NCBI GenBank assembly: GCA_016217595.1
Contig: JACRHS010000014.1
Coordinates: forward strand, 1-64,000
Origin: Opitutia bacterium
GTDB taxonomy: Bacteria; Verrucomicrobiota; Verrucomicrobiia; Opitutales; Opitutaceae
DNA: 64,000 nt
Direction of reading: 5' to 3'
The notes under the pieces are model-generated. The model searched no databases. It was not told the DNA's origin and was given only the letters and a program-made list of their open reading frames with translations. Position 1 is the first letter of the stretch, and every line of letters begins with the position of its first letter. The translations under genes were made by a program, and so were the position numbers. Positions 1 to 9,227 of this stretch are shown here, one piece after another.

Positions 1-2
1 CG

Positions 3-515
3 ACCAAGAATGAAAAACGGGCTCGCGATCCCGAGATGCACCAGACCAAGAAGGGCAACCAGTGACATTTCGGCCTGAAAGCCCACATCGGCGCGGACCG
101 GGACAGCAAACTCGTGCACACCCTCGTCGTCACCGCCGCGAATGTCGCCGACATCGCCAAAACTGCCGAACTGCTGCACGGCAAGGAGACGCAGGTGCAC
201 GCCGACGCCGGCTACACTGGCGTCGAGAAACGCCCGGAGATCGTGGCCCTGTCACGCCTGATCGACTGGCAGATCGCGGCCAAGCGCGGCGCGATCAAGG
301 CGCTTGCGGAAGGCGCGCAAAAAGATGCGCTCAAAGCGGTGGAAAAAGCCAAAGCCGCCGTGCGCGCGTTTGTCGAACACCCCTTTCACATCGTGAAGAA
401 CCTCTTCCGGCACCGGAAGACGCGCTATCGCGGCCTGGCGAAAAACGGCCACCACCTCCACACCCTCTTCGCTCTGGCCAACGTCGTGATCGGCACCCGC
501 CGGATCACGGCGTAA
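3..515 (+). pseudogene. IS5-family transposase, C-terminal fragment with internal stop
   Basis: The reading frame from position 3 to the TAA at 513-515 encodes the C-terminal half of a DDE transposase of the IS5 family. Visible family features are 'HQTKKGNQ-stop-HFGLKAHIG', the 'DAGYTG' block and the closing 'HHLHTLFALANV' block. The codon at 63-65 is TGA where relatives have tryptophan ('GNQWHFG'), so the frame is interrupted. The 5' part lies outside the window, so I cannot tell whether more lesions exist. An internal ATG at 114 could start a 133-residue peptide, but that would lack part of the catalytic core. I read this as a dead insertion-sequence remnant. Confidence 0.85.
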
Positions 516-1048
516 ACGTGTGGACGCCGCCCGCGCGGCATGTCGGCGTGCCCCGCGCGCCTCCCGTGCGTCACTAAACACCCCGACCAGCCGCGGTTTT
601 CGAGTCTGCCGATTTCGTCATCGACAGTCTGTGGCCGAGAAAAATCCCGATTCGCTTTATTCAGCGTCTCCCTAGGCGCCGTTCTTCGCTTCAGGGCCAG
701 CTCTGGAGGCGCAGGGCACTGTACGGGTGAGTGTTTTTAAGGCAAAACGCATGCTAGGCCTGCTAAAATTTCAGGAAGTAAAATTGCACTATTCGGATTC
801 ATGGAAATCAGGTTGTTTTGGGGCGAAAACACCTAAAACCGGCCAAAAAACAGCGAAAAATACCTCAAAATGGCCTTTTTTGAGATACTCCCGCTGGAGA
901 GAAGCTGTGATCGCAGATGGTCAAATTCCGCGGTTTTTGGCCCAAAAGGGCCAAAAATCCAGTATTGCCTTATCGGGCCTATTAATTTTGAACACATAGC
1001 TCCGAAAGCCAACTAACACATCGCGGACTAACTCAACCAAGGCGAAGC
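516..1048. other. Intergenic region between IS remnant and accB
   Basis: No convincing gene is seen. The left part (to about 720) is GC-rich and may still belong to the IS element, whose end I could not define. The right part (about 730-1040) is clearly AT-richer, with several runs resembling 'GGCCAAAAA', and probably carries the accB promoter. The short open frames here have no recognisable product. Confidence 0.5.
934..957. repeat. Perfect 10-bp inverted repeat upstream of accB
   Basis: TTTTTGGCCC (934-943) and GGGCCAAAAA (948-957) are perfect reverse complements around the 4-base loop AAAA. It lies about 90 bases before the accB start. It could be a bidirectional terminator left from the IS element or a control hairpin; the sequence alone does not decide. 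Confidence 0.6.
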
Positions 1049-1552
1049 TTGGACCTAAAACAAATCAAACTGATCATCGATTTGATGAAGCGCTCGGACC
1101 TGACCGAATTCGCGGTGGAGGAGGAGGGCTTCAAACTGAAGATTCGACGCGGTGCCAATGGCATGCCTTTGGTTACCAGCAGCCGGGGTTCGAATCCCCC
1201 TTTCTTCTCAGCTGCTGAGGCTGCTTCCGCGACAGTGCCTGTAGCAACGAGTGCTCCAGCGAGCCAGGCAGCACCCGCGACAGTCGCTGCAGCTCCTGCC
1301 GAGGAAGCGGGCGTAAGCTATATTAAGTCCCCGATGGTTGGCACGTTCTACCGTTCTCCTTCTCCGGAAAGCAAATCCTTCATCGAAATTGGCTCCAAAG
1401 TGGCCGAGAACACCGTGGTCTGTATCATCGAAGCGATGAAGATAATGAATGAGATCCAAGCCGAGGCCAAGGGCACGGTGGTGGAGGTGCTGGTAGAAAA
1501 CGGCCAACCGGTCGAATACGGACAACGGCTGTTCAAATTGAAACAGAGCTGA
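1049..1552 (+). CDS. accB: Biotin carboxyl carrier protein of acetyl-CoA carboxylase
   Basis: This is the carrier subunit of acetyl-CoA carboxylase. Its biotin arm is carboxylated by AccC and then donates the carboxyl group to acetyl-CoA, the first committed step of fatty-acid synthesis. The 167-residue product has the usual N-terminal helical region (1-35), an Ala/Pro-rich linker (about 53-87) and a C-terminal biotinyl domain with the canonical 'EAMKIMNE' motif, in which Lys131 is the biotinylation site. The start is TTG at 1049, chosen because the family's N-terminus '[13 protein letters not shown]' begins exactly there and no in-frame ATG fits; a purine-rich 'AAGGCG' precedes it. accC follows after a 105-base spacer that can fold. 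The cytoplasmic role and assignment are secure. Confidence 0.97.
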   Translation: MDLKQIKLIIDLMKRSDLTEFAVEEEGFKLKIRRGANGMPLVTSSRGSNPPFFSAAEAASATVPVATSAPASQAAPATVAAAPAEEAGVSYIKSPMVGTFYRSPSPESKSFIEIGSKVAENTVVCIIEAMKIMNEIQAEAKGTVVEVLVENGQPVEYGQRLFKLKQS

Positions 1553-1574
1553 TTTCCAATCTGTCCAATCTCAC

Positions 1575-1648
1575 AAACCACTAATTCGCATAAATCAACA
1601 CCGGTTCAAGCTATCCGCTCGGTGCTCATTTTTGTGCATTAGTGGTTT
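1575..1648 (+). promoter_or_regulatory. Long imperfect inverted repeat in the accB-accC spacer
   Basis: AAACCACTAAT (1575-1585) pairs perfectly with ATTAGTGGTTT (1638-1648). Extending to 21 bases per arm (1575-1595 and 1628-1648) keeps 18 of 21 matches, around a loop of about 32 bases. The accC start codon lies 9 bases after the right arm, so the structure could influence accC translation or accB/accC stoichiometry. No T-tract follows, so it is not a standard terminator. The function is inferred. Confidence 0.5.
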
Positions 1649-1657
1649 AATTATTTT

Positions 1658-3022
<1,365 letters not shown>

Positions 3023-3050
3023 CCGCGAAACTTCCCTTCTCGTTTTCACC

Positions 3051-3085
3051 ACTCCCGACCGGAACTCCCGGCCGGGAGTTTTTTT
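3051..3085 (+). terminator. Rho-independent terminator after accC
   Basis: ACTCCCGACCGG (3051-3062) pairs with CCGGCCGGGAGT (3068-3079) with one A/C mismatch and a 5-base loop, directly followed by a run of T to 3085. An overlapping perfect palindrome (AACTCCCGG/CCGGGAGTT) makes an alternative fold. Confidence 0.9.
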
Positions 3086-3140
3086 CTCGAAATCGGCGGA
3101 TGGCTTGCAACTTTTCCCCTCCCCTCGCATCTATCCAGTC

Positions 3141-3581
3141 ATGCCTGCCCCGGAGTACACAACCAAGCCCGACGACCAACCGGAGCTCGGCGATATCAAG
3201 ATCAACCACAACGTGATTGCGGGGATCGTGCGTTTGGCGGCGTTGGAGGTGAATGGCGTCGCCGGCGTCGGCGGTGGTTTGGTCGATGGCATCGGTGAGC
3301 TTTTCAGCAAACGCGAAGCCGACTCACGCGGGGTTAAAATTTCCGAGACCGCCAACGGCAGCTACGCCATCGAGATTCGCCTCAGCGTCGTCTTCGGCAC
3401 CGAGATTGGGCGAACGTCTTACGAGGTACAAATCGCTGTGCGCAAACAGGTGCTCGGCATGACCGGGAAAGATGTCTCACGCGTCGATGTGATCATCGAA
3501 GGCGTGCGTTTGCCGGTCTCACCGCGCAACCCGTCAGACAAGCCTGAAGAACTCTGGCCGGAGATTCCGGCTACCGACTGA
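3141..3581 (+). CDS. Asp23/Gls24-family envelope stress-like protein
   Basis: The 146-residue product matches the Asp23/Gls24 (DUF322) family. It has an N-terminal 'LGDIKINHNVIAGIVRLAALEVNGVAGV' type segment (about 17-45), a central beta region ending 'IEIRLSVVFG', and the amphipathic 'YEVQIAVRKQV' helix with 'VDVIIEGVRLP'. In Firmicutes these small cytoplasmic proteins are anchored to the membrane by AmaP and linked to cell-envelope stress. They are also common, with unclear roles, in other phyla, often near accB/accC. The start at ATG 3141 gives the usual family N-terminus; longer in-frame extensions run back through the accC terminator and are rejected. The stop overlaps the start of the next gene (TGATG), implying translational coupling. 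Confidence 0.88.
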   Translation: MPAPEYTTKPDDQPELGDIKINHNVIAGIVRLAALEVNGVAGVGGGLVDGIGELFSKREADSRGVKISETANGSYAIEIRLSVVFGTEIGRTSYEVQIAVRKQVLGMTGKDVSRVDVIIEGVRLPVSPRNPSDKPEELWPEIPATD

Positions 3582-4006
3582 TGGAGCTGCCCGAAATCAT
3601 CTTCGAGTTCGATTCGGCGACACAGGCAATCGTGATCTGGTGCGGTTTGGCGTTGCTCGCCCTGCTGATGCTGTTTCGCCGCCCCCGTTTGCTCACGCTT
3701 GGTCGCAATGAACACGGCCGCCTTCGCATCTCGCGCCACGCGTTGCACCGCATGCTGGAAGCCTGTTGCGAACAGGTCGGCGGCGTGGTGTCGGCGCGTG
3801 CCTTTGTACGCCGCCGCCACGGCAAATTCTGCACGCAACTGCGCCTGAAGATTCGCCCCAACGCCAAACTCGACGCCATCCAGGGCTACCTCACGCAGGA
3901 AATCGGTAATCTCTACCGCGAAAATCTCGGCATCAAAGAGGTTGGCCCCGTCGAAATCGAAGTCCGCGGCGTCGTCCCGGTGGAAAAAGCGTTCCCTGAC
4001 GCTTAA
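3581..4006 (+). CDS. Small membrane-anchored protein partnered with Asp23-like protein (AmaP-like)
   Basis: The 141-residue product has one clear N-terminal membrane segment (about residues 15-35, 'AIVIWCGLALLALLMLF') followed by a cytoplasmic basic domain. The start codon shares its A with the stop of the Asp23-like gene, so the two are made together. The C-terminal part ('QLRLKIRPNAKLDAIQGYLTQEI') resembles the Asp23/AmaP helix-strand pattern, suggesting it anchors and pairs with the upstream protein; this is an inference from topology and context. Its TAA overlaps the oppositely oriented prmA stop by 3 bases (shared TTAA), so the two genes converge without any spacer. Confidence 0.7.
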   Translation: MELPEIIFEFDSATQAIVIWCGLALLALLMLFRRPRLLTLGRNEHGRLRISRHALHRMLEACCEQVGGVVSARAFVRRRHGKFCTQLRLKIRPNAKLDAIQGYLTQEIGNLYRENLGIKEVGPVEIEVRGVVPVEKAFPDA

Positions 4007-4905
4007 GCGGGGCGTTGCAACTGCACGTCGCACCACTCGCCGAGCACGCGCGACTCGACCCGCCACTTCGGCTCCACCGCGGAAAAGGCGTCGATGACCT
4101 TGCGCTGTTCGATCGCGAGAATGCCGCTCAGCACCAGCGTGCCGCCTGGCGCCACCGCGCCGGTCAGCTCCCGAGCGAAACGCTGCAGCACATCGGCCTG
4201 AATGTTGGCGAGCACGACATCGCCCGCGCGCCCCGCCAGCCCCGACACCAGATCCCCCACGTAAAACTGCACACGCCCTTCCAAGCGGTTGAATGCCGCG
4301 TTTTCCTGGCTGATGCGCACCGCCTCGGGGTCGTTGTCGAAGCCGACGATGTCGGCAAAACCCAATAGCGCCGCGGACAACGCCAAAATTCCCGAGCCGC
4401 AGCCCGCATCGATCACGCGCAATTTATTTTCTGCCGACTTCGCGTTCACACCCAGCCGCTCGGCGCACGCCACGAGCCGCTCGCAACACAACCGCGTGGA
4501 CTCGTGATTGCCCGTGCCAAACGCCATCCCGGGGTCGAGCCACAGCACCGCATCGCCTTCCGGCACGCGATAATTGACGCGCTCCCACTCCGGCACCCAG
4601 TGCAGCCGGCCAAACTGCCATGCCTTGAAATGCGCCTTGTAGCTCTCTTTCCAGTCTTGGTCCGCGAGCGCCCGGCTGACTGGCGCGCCCAGCACCGTAA
4701 CTTCGGCTGCCGTCAGCAACGGCGCGAGTTCAGCCCAGCGCGCCGCAGCCGCTTCCGCATCCGTAAACACACCGAGCACCCACGCCTGCCGCGCAATCGA
4801 GTCCTCGTAAACGCTCCAGCCCTCGACGCCCAGTTCGAGCAACACAGTGTCGGCCGCTTCGACGGCGTTGGAGGCGATTTCGGCTTTGATCTCAATCAAA
4901 CTCAT
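4003..4905 (-). CDS. prmA: Ribosomal protein L11 methyltransferase
   Basis: A 300-residue class I SAM-dependent methyltransferase that trimethylates ribosomal protein L11. The N-terminal substrate-recognition domain is followed by the PrmA signature 'DPGMAFGTGNHESTRLC' and the SAM-binding glycine motif 'VIDAGCGSGILALSAALLG'. The 'VLANIQADVL' block corresponds to the catalytic 'ANI' motif of the family. I start it at ATG 4905 ('MSLIEIKAEI'); an upstream extension of 42 basic residues is a frame overlap with cobA and is not family-like. It overlaps cobA by 14 bases in the same direction, so the two are probably co-transcribed although functionally unrelated. Confidence 0.95.
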   Translation of the reverse strand: MSLIEIKAEIASNAVEAADTVLLELGVEGWSVYEDSIARQAWVLGVFTDAEAAAARWAELAPLLTAAEVTVLGAPVSRALADQDWKESYKAHFKAWQFGRLHWVPEWERVNYRVPEGDAVLWLDPGMAFGTGNHESTRLCCERLVACAERLGVNAKSAENKLRVIDAGCGSGILALSAALLGFADIVGFDNDPEAVRISQENAAFNRLEGRVQFYVGDLVSGLAGRAGDVVLANIQADVLQRFARELTGAVAPGGTLVLSGILAIEQRKVIDAFSAVEPKWRVESRVLGEWCDVQLQRPA

Positions 4906-5713
4906 GCCGCGCACGGTCAAGCCCGCGTCGCCCCGGCGCAACCGCAATGTTGCCTGCCACCGCCTCCGCCAGCTCTCGCGCCAAAGCGGGCACACGCGCG
5001 ACTTCGCCGATGATGGCCAGAGCCGGACCACTCACTTCGCGGAAATCGCCCCGCACCAAATCGTGCAGAGTGAAAAATTCCACGCGCTGATCGGGCCGGC
5101 TCGCGCGGCTCACCACCGCCACCGGGATGTCGATCTCCAGTCCGCCCTCGATCAGTTGCTCCGCAATCCCATTGAGCCGGCGCGCGCCCATGTAGATGCA
5201 AAGCGTCGCCCGCAGTCGCGCATAAGCCGCCCAATCGATGCGCGACTCAGGTTTCTCCGGACTCTCGTGCCCGGTGAGAAACACCACCGCCGAGGAGAAA
5301 TCGCGATGCGTCAACGGCACGCCGGCCGCCGCGCCCGCCGCCGCAGCCGCAGTCACGCCCGGCACGACTTCGCAAGGAATGCCTGCAGCCACCAGCGCCA
5401 TCAGCTCCTCGCCGCCACGACCAAAGACAAAAGGATCGCCGCCCTTGAGCCGCACCACCCGCCGGCCGGCCTGCGCGTGTTCCAGCAACAACGCGATGAT
5501 CCGCTCCTGCGCCACCGAATGCCGCCCGCAGCGCTTGCCGACATAGATGCACTCGCAGTCGGCGCGGCAATATTCCAACAGCGCCCGCCCCGCGAGATCG
5601 TCGTAAATCACCACGTCCGCTGCCGCCAGGCGGTCACGTCCGCGAATCGTGATCAGCTCGGGATCACCCGGACCGGCACCAACCAAGGAAACTGTACCAC
5701 TAAGTTCTTTCAT
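4892..5713 (-). CDS. cobA: Uroporphyrinogen-III C-methyltransferase (SUMT)
   Basis: It transfers two methyl groups from SAM to uroporphyrinogen III, giving precorrin-2, the precursor of siroheme and cobalamin. The 273-residue protein has the family hallmarks in order: 'VSLVGAGPGDPELITIRG' near the N-terminus, 'VVIYDDLAGRALL', 'VRLKGGDPFVFGRGGEE', 'VVPGVTAAAAAGAAAGVPLTHR' and 'VFLTGHE'. It is a stand-alone SUMT without the CysG oxidase/ferrochelatase domain, so siroheme completion must be encoded elsewhere. It is transcribed away from the sulfite reductase gene across a 77-base divergent region. This matches its job of supplying siroheme to CysI. Confidence 0.95.
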   Translation of the reverse strand: MKELSGTVSLVGAGPGDPELITIRGRDRLAAADVVIYDDLAGRALLEYCRADCECIYVGKRCGRHSVAQERIIALLLEHAQAGRRVVRLKGGDPFVFGRGGEELMALVAAGIPCEVVPGVTAAAAAGAAAGVPLTHRDFSSAVVFLTGHESPEKPESRIDWAAYARLRATLCIYMGARRLNGIAEQLIEGGLEIDIPVAVVSRASRPDQRVEFFTLHDLVRGDFREVSGPALAIIGEVARVPALARELAEAVAGNIAVAPGRRGLDRARHEFD

Positions 5714-5790
5714 TTTCTTAACCCAAGAAGTAATCTTTAGTTGACAGCCGTCAATTTTTATTTTTACTCATTTTATCATTTTTCAAATCT
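5714..5790. promoter_or_regulatory. Divergent cobA/cysI promoter region
   Basis: This short AT-rich spacer must carry both promoters. It contains TTGACA (5741-5746), a good -35-like hexamer for cysI. The same bases form a perfect inverted repeat TTGAC-N4-GTCAA (5741-5754) that could bind a dimeric regulator. No clear matching -10 box is seen. Confidence 0.5.
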
Positions 5791-7476
5791 ATGAGCACCG
5801 CCGAAAAACATCTTCTATCTAAAAACGAACTACTTAAAATCAACGATCCGACTCTTGGCGGTACTATTGGCGAGACCTTGTTGAACCCTGATACAGATCG
5901 CTTCTCAGAAGATGATGAGCAATTCCTAAAATTTCATGGGGTTTACCAGCAAGATGACCGCGACAAGCGCAAAACCGGCAAGCAATACATTTTTCTGATC
6001 CGCGCGCGCATCCCCGGCGGCATCGTGCCTCCGGCGCAATACCTCGCCTTCGACAAGCTCTCGCAGCTGCACGGCAACGACACCCTGCGCATCACTTCGC
6101 GTCAATCGTTCCAATGGCACGGCGTCGTGAAAAAAGGGCTCGGCCCGCTGATGAAGGGGCTCAACGAAGTTCTGTGCACCACCCTCGCCGCTTGCGGCGA
6201 CGTGAACCGCAACGTCATGGCGCCCCCCACGCCCGCCACCAGCCCGCTGGTCGAGCGCGTGCTGGAAGACGCCCGACGCGTCTCCGAAGCGTTGTTACCG
6301 CAGACGCGCGCCTACCATGAAATCTGGATCAACGGCGCACCGCTCCAACTCAATACCGAGGAGAAACAGGCCTTCGTGGACCCGCTCTACGGCAAGCAAT
6401 ACCTGCCGCGCAAATTCAAGGTCGCGTTCGCCATCCCGCCGCTAAACGACACCGACGTTTTCACGAACTGCCTCGGCTTCGTCGCCGTCGCCGATCCGAC
6501 CAACCCCGCGCGCCTGCTCGGTTACAACGTGCTCGTTGGCGGCGGCCAGGGCATGAGCCACGGCAATGCCGAAACTTACCCGCGCGTGGCCGACACCCTC
6601 GGCTTCGTCGCCCCGGAGCATCTGCTCGATGTCGCCAAAGCCGTGCTCACCACCTTCCGCGATTTCGGCGATCGCGCCAACCGCAAGCACGCCCGTCTGA
6701 AATACGTGCTCGCGGAACGCGGCGTCGCGTGGTTCCGCCGCGAGGTGGAGCATCGCATGGGCTTCGCGCTTTCGTCCGCCATCGTGGTTTCCTTCCAACG
6801 TCAGGGCGACCTCTTCGGCTGGCACCGGCAGAGCGATGGTCGCTGGTTCCTCGGTCTCTACGTTGAAACCGGCCGCATCCGCGACACCGCGCAGCGCCAG
6901 CTCAAGACTGCGCTCCGCCGCATCGTTTCCACGCACGAACCGGAAATCCGGCTCACCCCGTCGCAAAATCTCCTTCTGGCCAACGTGCCCGCCGAGCGCA
7001 AAGACGCCATCACCGCACTCCTGTCGGAGCACGGCATTCCGGTCGAAAACCAGGCCGCCGCCGTGCGCCGCGCCTCGATGGCCTGCGTGTCGTTACCGAC
7101 CTGCGGGCTCGCCCTGGCTGAATCCGAACGGGCACTACCCGGAATTCTCGACCGCCTCGAAGCGCTGCTCGCCGAACTCAATCTCGTCGACGAGGAAATC
7201 GTCGTGCGCATCACCGGCTGCCCGAATGGTTGCGCGCGGCCGTACATGGCCGAGCTCGCCTTCGTCGGCCGGGCGCCCGGCAAATACAACGTGCTGCTCG
7301 GCGGCAACGTCGCCAGCACGCGCCTAAACCGCGAATACCGCGCCAGCGTAAAAACCGAGGACCTCATCAACGAGCTCCGTCCGGTTTTCACCCGCTGGAA
7401 AAACGAGCGCCTGCCCGGCGAGCGCCTCGGCGACTGGGTGGCGCGTGTGTTGTGGAAAGAAACGCCCGCCGCCTGA
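5791..7476 (+). CDS. cysI: Assimilatory sulfite reductase hemoprotein
   Basis: It reduces sulfite to sulfide with six electrons at a siroheme-[4Fe-4S] centre. The 561-residue product shows the two-fold nitrite/sulfite-reductase fold. The cluster/siroheme ligands are C432 and C438 ('CVSLPTC') and C477 and C481 ('CPNGC'). The N-terminal half carries 'RITSRQSFQWHGVVK' and 'CGDVNRNVMAPP', typical of CysI-type sulfite reductases. No flavoprotein subunit (cysJ) is present nearby, so the electron donor may be ferredoxin or a distant CysJ. It heads the cysI-cysH-cysD-cysN cluster and is divergent from cobA. The start at ATG 5791 fits the family. Confidence 0.93.
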   Translation: MSTAEKHLLSKNELLKINDPTLGGTIGETLLNPDTDRFSEDDEQFLKFHGVYQQDDRDKRKTGKQYIFLIRARIPGGIVPPAQYLAFDKLSQLHGNDTLRITSRQSFQWHGVVKKGLGPLMKGLNEVLCTTLAACGDVNRNVMAPPTPATSPLVERVLEDARRVSEALLPQTRAYHEIWINGAPLQLNTEEKQAFVDPLYGKQYLPRKFKVAFAIPPLNDTDVFTNCLGFVAVADPTNPARLLGYNVLVGGGQGMSHGNAETYPRVADTLGFVAPEHLLDVAKAVLTTFRDFGDRANRKHARLKYVLAERGVAWFRREVEHRMGFALSSAIVVSFQRQGDLFGWHRQSDGRWFLGLYVETGRIRDTAQRQLKTALRRIVSTHEPEIRLTPSQNLLLANVPAERKDAITALLSEHGIPVENQAAAVRRASMACVSLPTCGLALAESERALPGILDRLEALLAELNLVDEEIVVRITGCPNGCARPYMAELAFVGRAPGKYNVLLGGNVASTRLNREYRASVKTEDLINELRPVFTRWKNERLPGERLGDWVARVLWKETPAA

Positions 7477-7550
7477 CCGCACCGTAACCGACTCCCACCA
7501 TTTCCGACCGCCGTCGCGCGACCGGCCTACGCTCTGCGCATCTCTTTTTC

Positions 7551-8219
7551 ATGCACTCTCCCGCTCAAATCGCCAACTGGAACGCCGAGCTGCGTTCCCA
7601 ATCTCCGCTCGCCATCGTCCGCTGGGCCGTCGCCCAGGCCGGCGGGCGCGCGATCGTCTCGACCAACTTTCGTCCGTACGAAGCCGTCATCCTCCACCTC
7701 GCTACACAAGCGCAGCCCGACATCCCGGTGTTGTGGGTGGATCATGGGTACAACCGGCCCGCGACCTACCGCCACGCCGAGGCTTTGCGCACCAGGCTCA
7801 ACCTTTATCTCCGGCCGTACCTGCCACGCCTGAGCGCCGCGCACCGCGACGCGATTCACGGCCCGGTGCCCGCACTCAACGATGAAGCCGGGCTCAAGCG
7901 CTTCAGCGCAGTGATGAAACTGGAGCCGTTTCAACGCGGCATGCGCGAGCTCGCGCCGACCGTGTGGATCACCGCCTTGCGCCAGACGCAAAATGCACAG
8001 CGCGCCGGCCTCGGCATTGTCAGCCACGATGAAAATTTCGGCGCGCTTAAAGTCAGCCCGCTCTTCTACCAGAGCGACGCCGAGCTCGAAGCCTACCTGC
8101 GCGCACACGATCTGCCCAACGAGTGGGATTATTTCGATCCCGCCAAAGCCGACGAGAAACGCGAATGCGGCCTGCACGCCGCCTGGGGCAAAACCCAGCT
8201 CTCTGCCGTCGCTCCCTGA
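7551..8219 (+). CDS. cysH: Phosphoadenylyl-sulfate reductase
   Basis: It reduces (phospho)adenylyl sulfate to sulfite using thioredoxin or glutaredoxin. The 222-residue protein has the PAPS-reductase fold, with the N-terminal 'VSTNFRPYEAVILHLA' phosphosulfate loop and the catalytic C-terminal 'KRECGLH' (Cys206). The paired Cys motifs that bind a [4Fe-4S] cluster in APS-specific enzymes are absent, which predicts PAPS as substrate. However, the neighbouring cysN shows no fused APS kinase and no cysC is present, so the source of PAPS lies outside the window. It sits between cysI and cysD with short spacers. Confidence 0.88.
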   Translation: MHSPAQIANWNAELRSQSPLAIVRWAVAQAGGRAIVSTNFRPYEAVILHLATQAQPDIPVLWVDHGYNRPATYRHAEALRTRLNLYLRPYLPRLSAAHRDAIHGPVPALNDEAGLKRFSAVMKLEPFQRGMRELAPTVWITALRQTQNAQRAGLGIVSHDENFGALKVSPLFYQSDAELEAYLRAHDLPNEWDYFDPAKADEKRECGLHAAWGKTQLSAVAP

Positions 8220-8253
8220 CCACACCCATCGTCGTTCCTTCCTTTCCGCCTCC

Positions 8254-9156
8254 ATGTCCAATTACCACCTCGATCATCTCCAACATCTCGAGACCGAAGC
8301 GATTCACATCATGCGTGAAGTCGCCGGCGAATTCGAGCGGCCCGCGCTGCTCTTCTCCGGTGGCAAAGATTCCATCTGCCTGCTCCGGCTCGCGGAAAAA
8401 GCCTTCCGGCCCTCCGACCTGCCGCTGCCGCTGCTCAACGTCGACACCGGCCACCATTTCCCCGAGTTGAACGAATTTCGCGACCGCCGCGCCCAGCAGC
8501 TCGGCGCCAAACTCATCGTCCGCACCGTCGAGGACGCCATCGCCAAGGGCATCGCCACGCCTTCGCCCGGCGAAATCAGCCGCAACCGCCTGCAAATCCC
8601 CACGCTGCTCGCCGCCATCGAGGAGTTTCAATTCGATTGCTGCATCGGCGGCGCGCGCCGCGACGAGGAGAAGGCCCGCGCCAAGGAGCGCTTCTTCAGT
8701 TTCCGCGACAGCTTCGGCCAGTGGGACCCGAAGAACCAGCGCCCGGAAATCTGGAATCTCTACAACGCCCGGCTCAACCCCGGCGAAAACATGCGCGTCT
8801 TCCCGCTGAGCAACTGGACGGAAACCGACGTCTGGGAGTACATCCAGCGCGAGCGCCTCGAAGTGCCGAGCATCTATTTCAGCCACCGCCGCGCCGTCGT
8901 ACGCCGCCACGGCCAATGGCTGCCGGTCAACGATCTCGTGCCGCCGAAGCCCGGCGAGGATGTGCGCGAGCTCGTCGTCCGCGTGCGCACCATCGGCGAC
9001 ATCATCAGCACGGGCTGCATCGAGTCGCCGGCCGACAGCATCGAGGATATCCTCGCCGAAATCGCCGCCGCCCGTGTGACCGAACGCGGTTCGCGCGCCG
9101 ACGACAAAGCCTCCGAGGCCGCCATGGAGGACCGCAAAAAAGCTGGTTACTTCTGA
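8254..9156 (+). CDS. cysD: Sulfate adenylyltransferase subunit 2
   Basis: The catalytic subunit of ATP sulfurylase makes adenylyl sulfate from ATP and sulfate, driven by GTP hydrolysis in CysN. The 300-residue product has the PP-loop 'LLFSGGKDSICLLRLA' near residue 30, then 'LLNVDTGHHFPELNEFRD', 'CCIGGARRDEEKARAKER' and 'WTETDVWEYIQRE', all diagnostic. ATG 8254 ('MSNYHLDHLQHLE') matches the family N-terminus; a longer in-frame opening reads back into cysH and is not used. cysN follows after 71 bases. Confidence 0.97.
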   Translation: MSNYHLDHLQHLETEAIHIMREVAGEFERPALLFSGGKDSICLLRLAEKAFRPSDLPLPLLNVDTGHHFPELNEFRDRRAQQLGAKLIVRTVEDAIAKGIATPSPGEISRNRLQIPTLLAAIEEFQFDCCIGGARRDEEKARAKERFFSFRDSFGQWDPKNQRPEIWNLYNARLNPGENMRVFPLSNWTETDVWEYIQRERLEVPSIYFSHRRAVVRRHGQWLPVNDLVPPKPGEDVRELVVRVRTIGDIISTGCIESPADSIEDILAEIAAARVTERGSRADDKASEAAMEDRKKAGYF

Positions 9157-9227
9157 GCCGCCACGGCGCGCCCTCATCTTTCCGCCTTCCCCGCCATTCA
9201 CGTTTTCCACGTCACTTTCTCTTTCGC

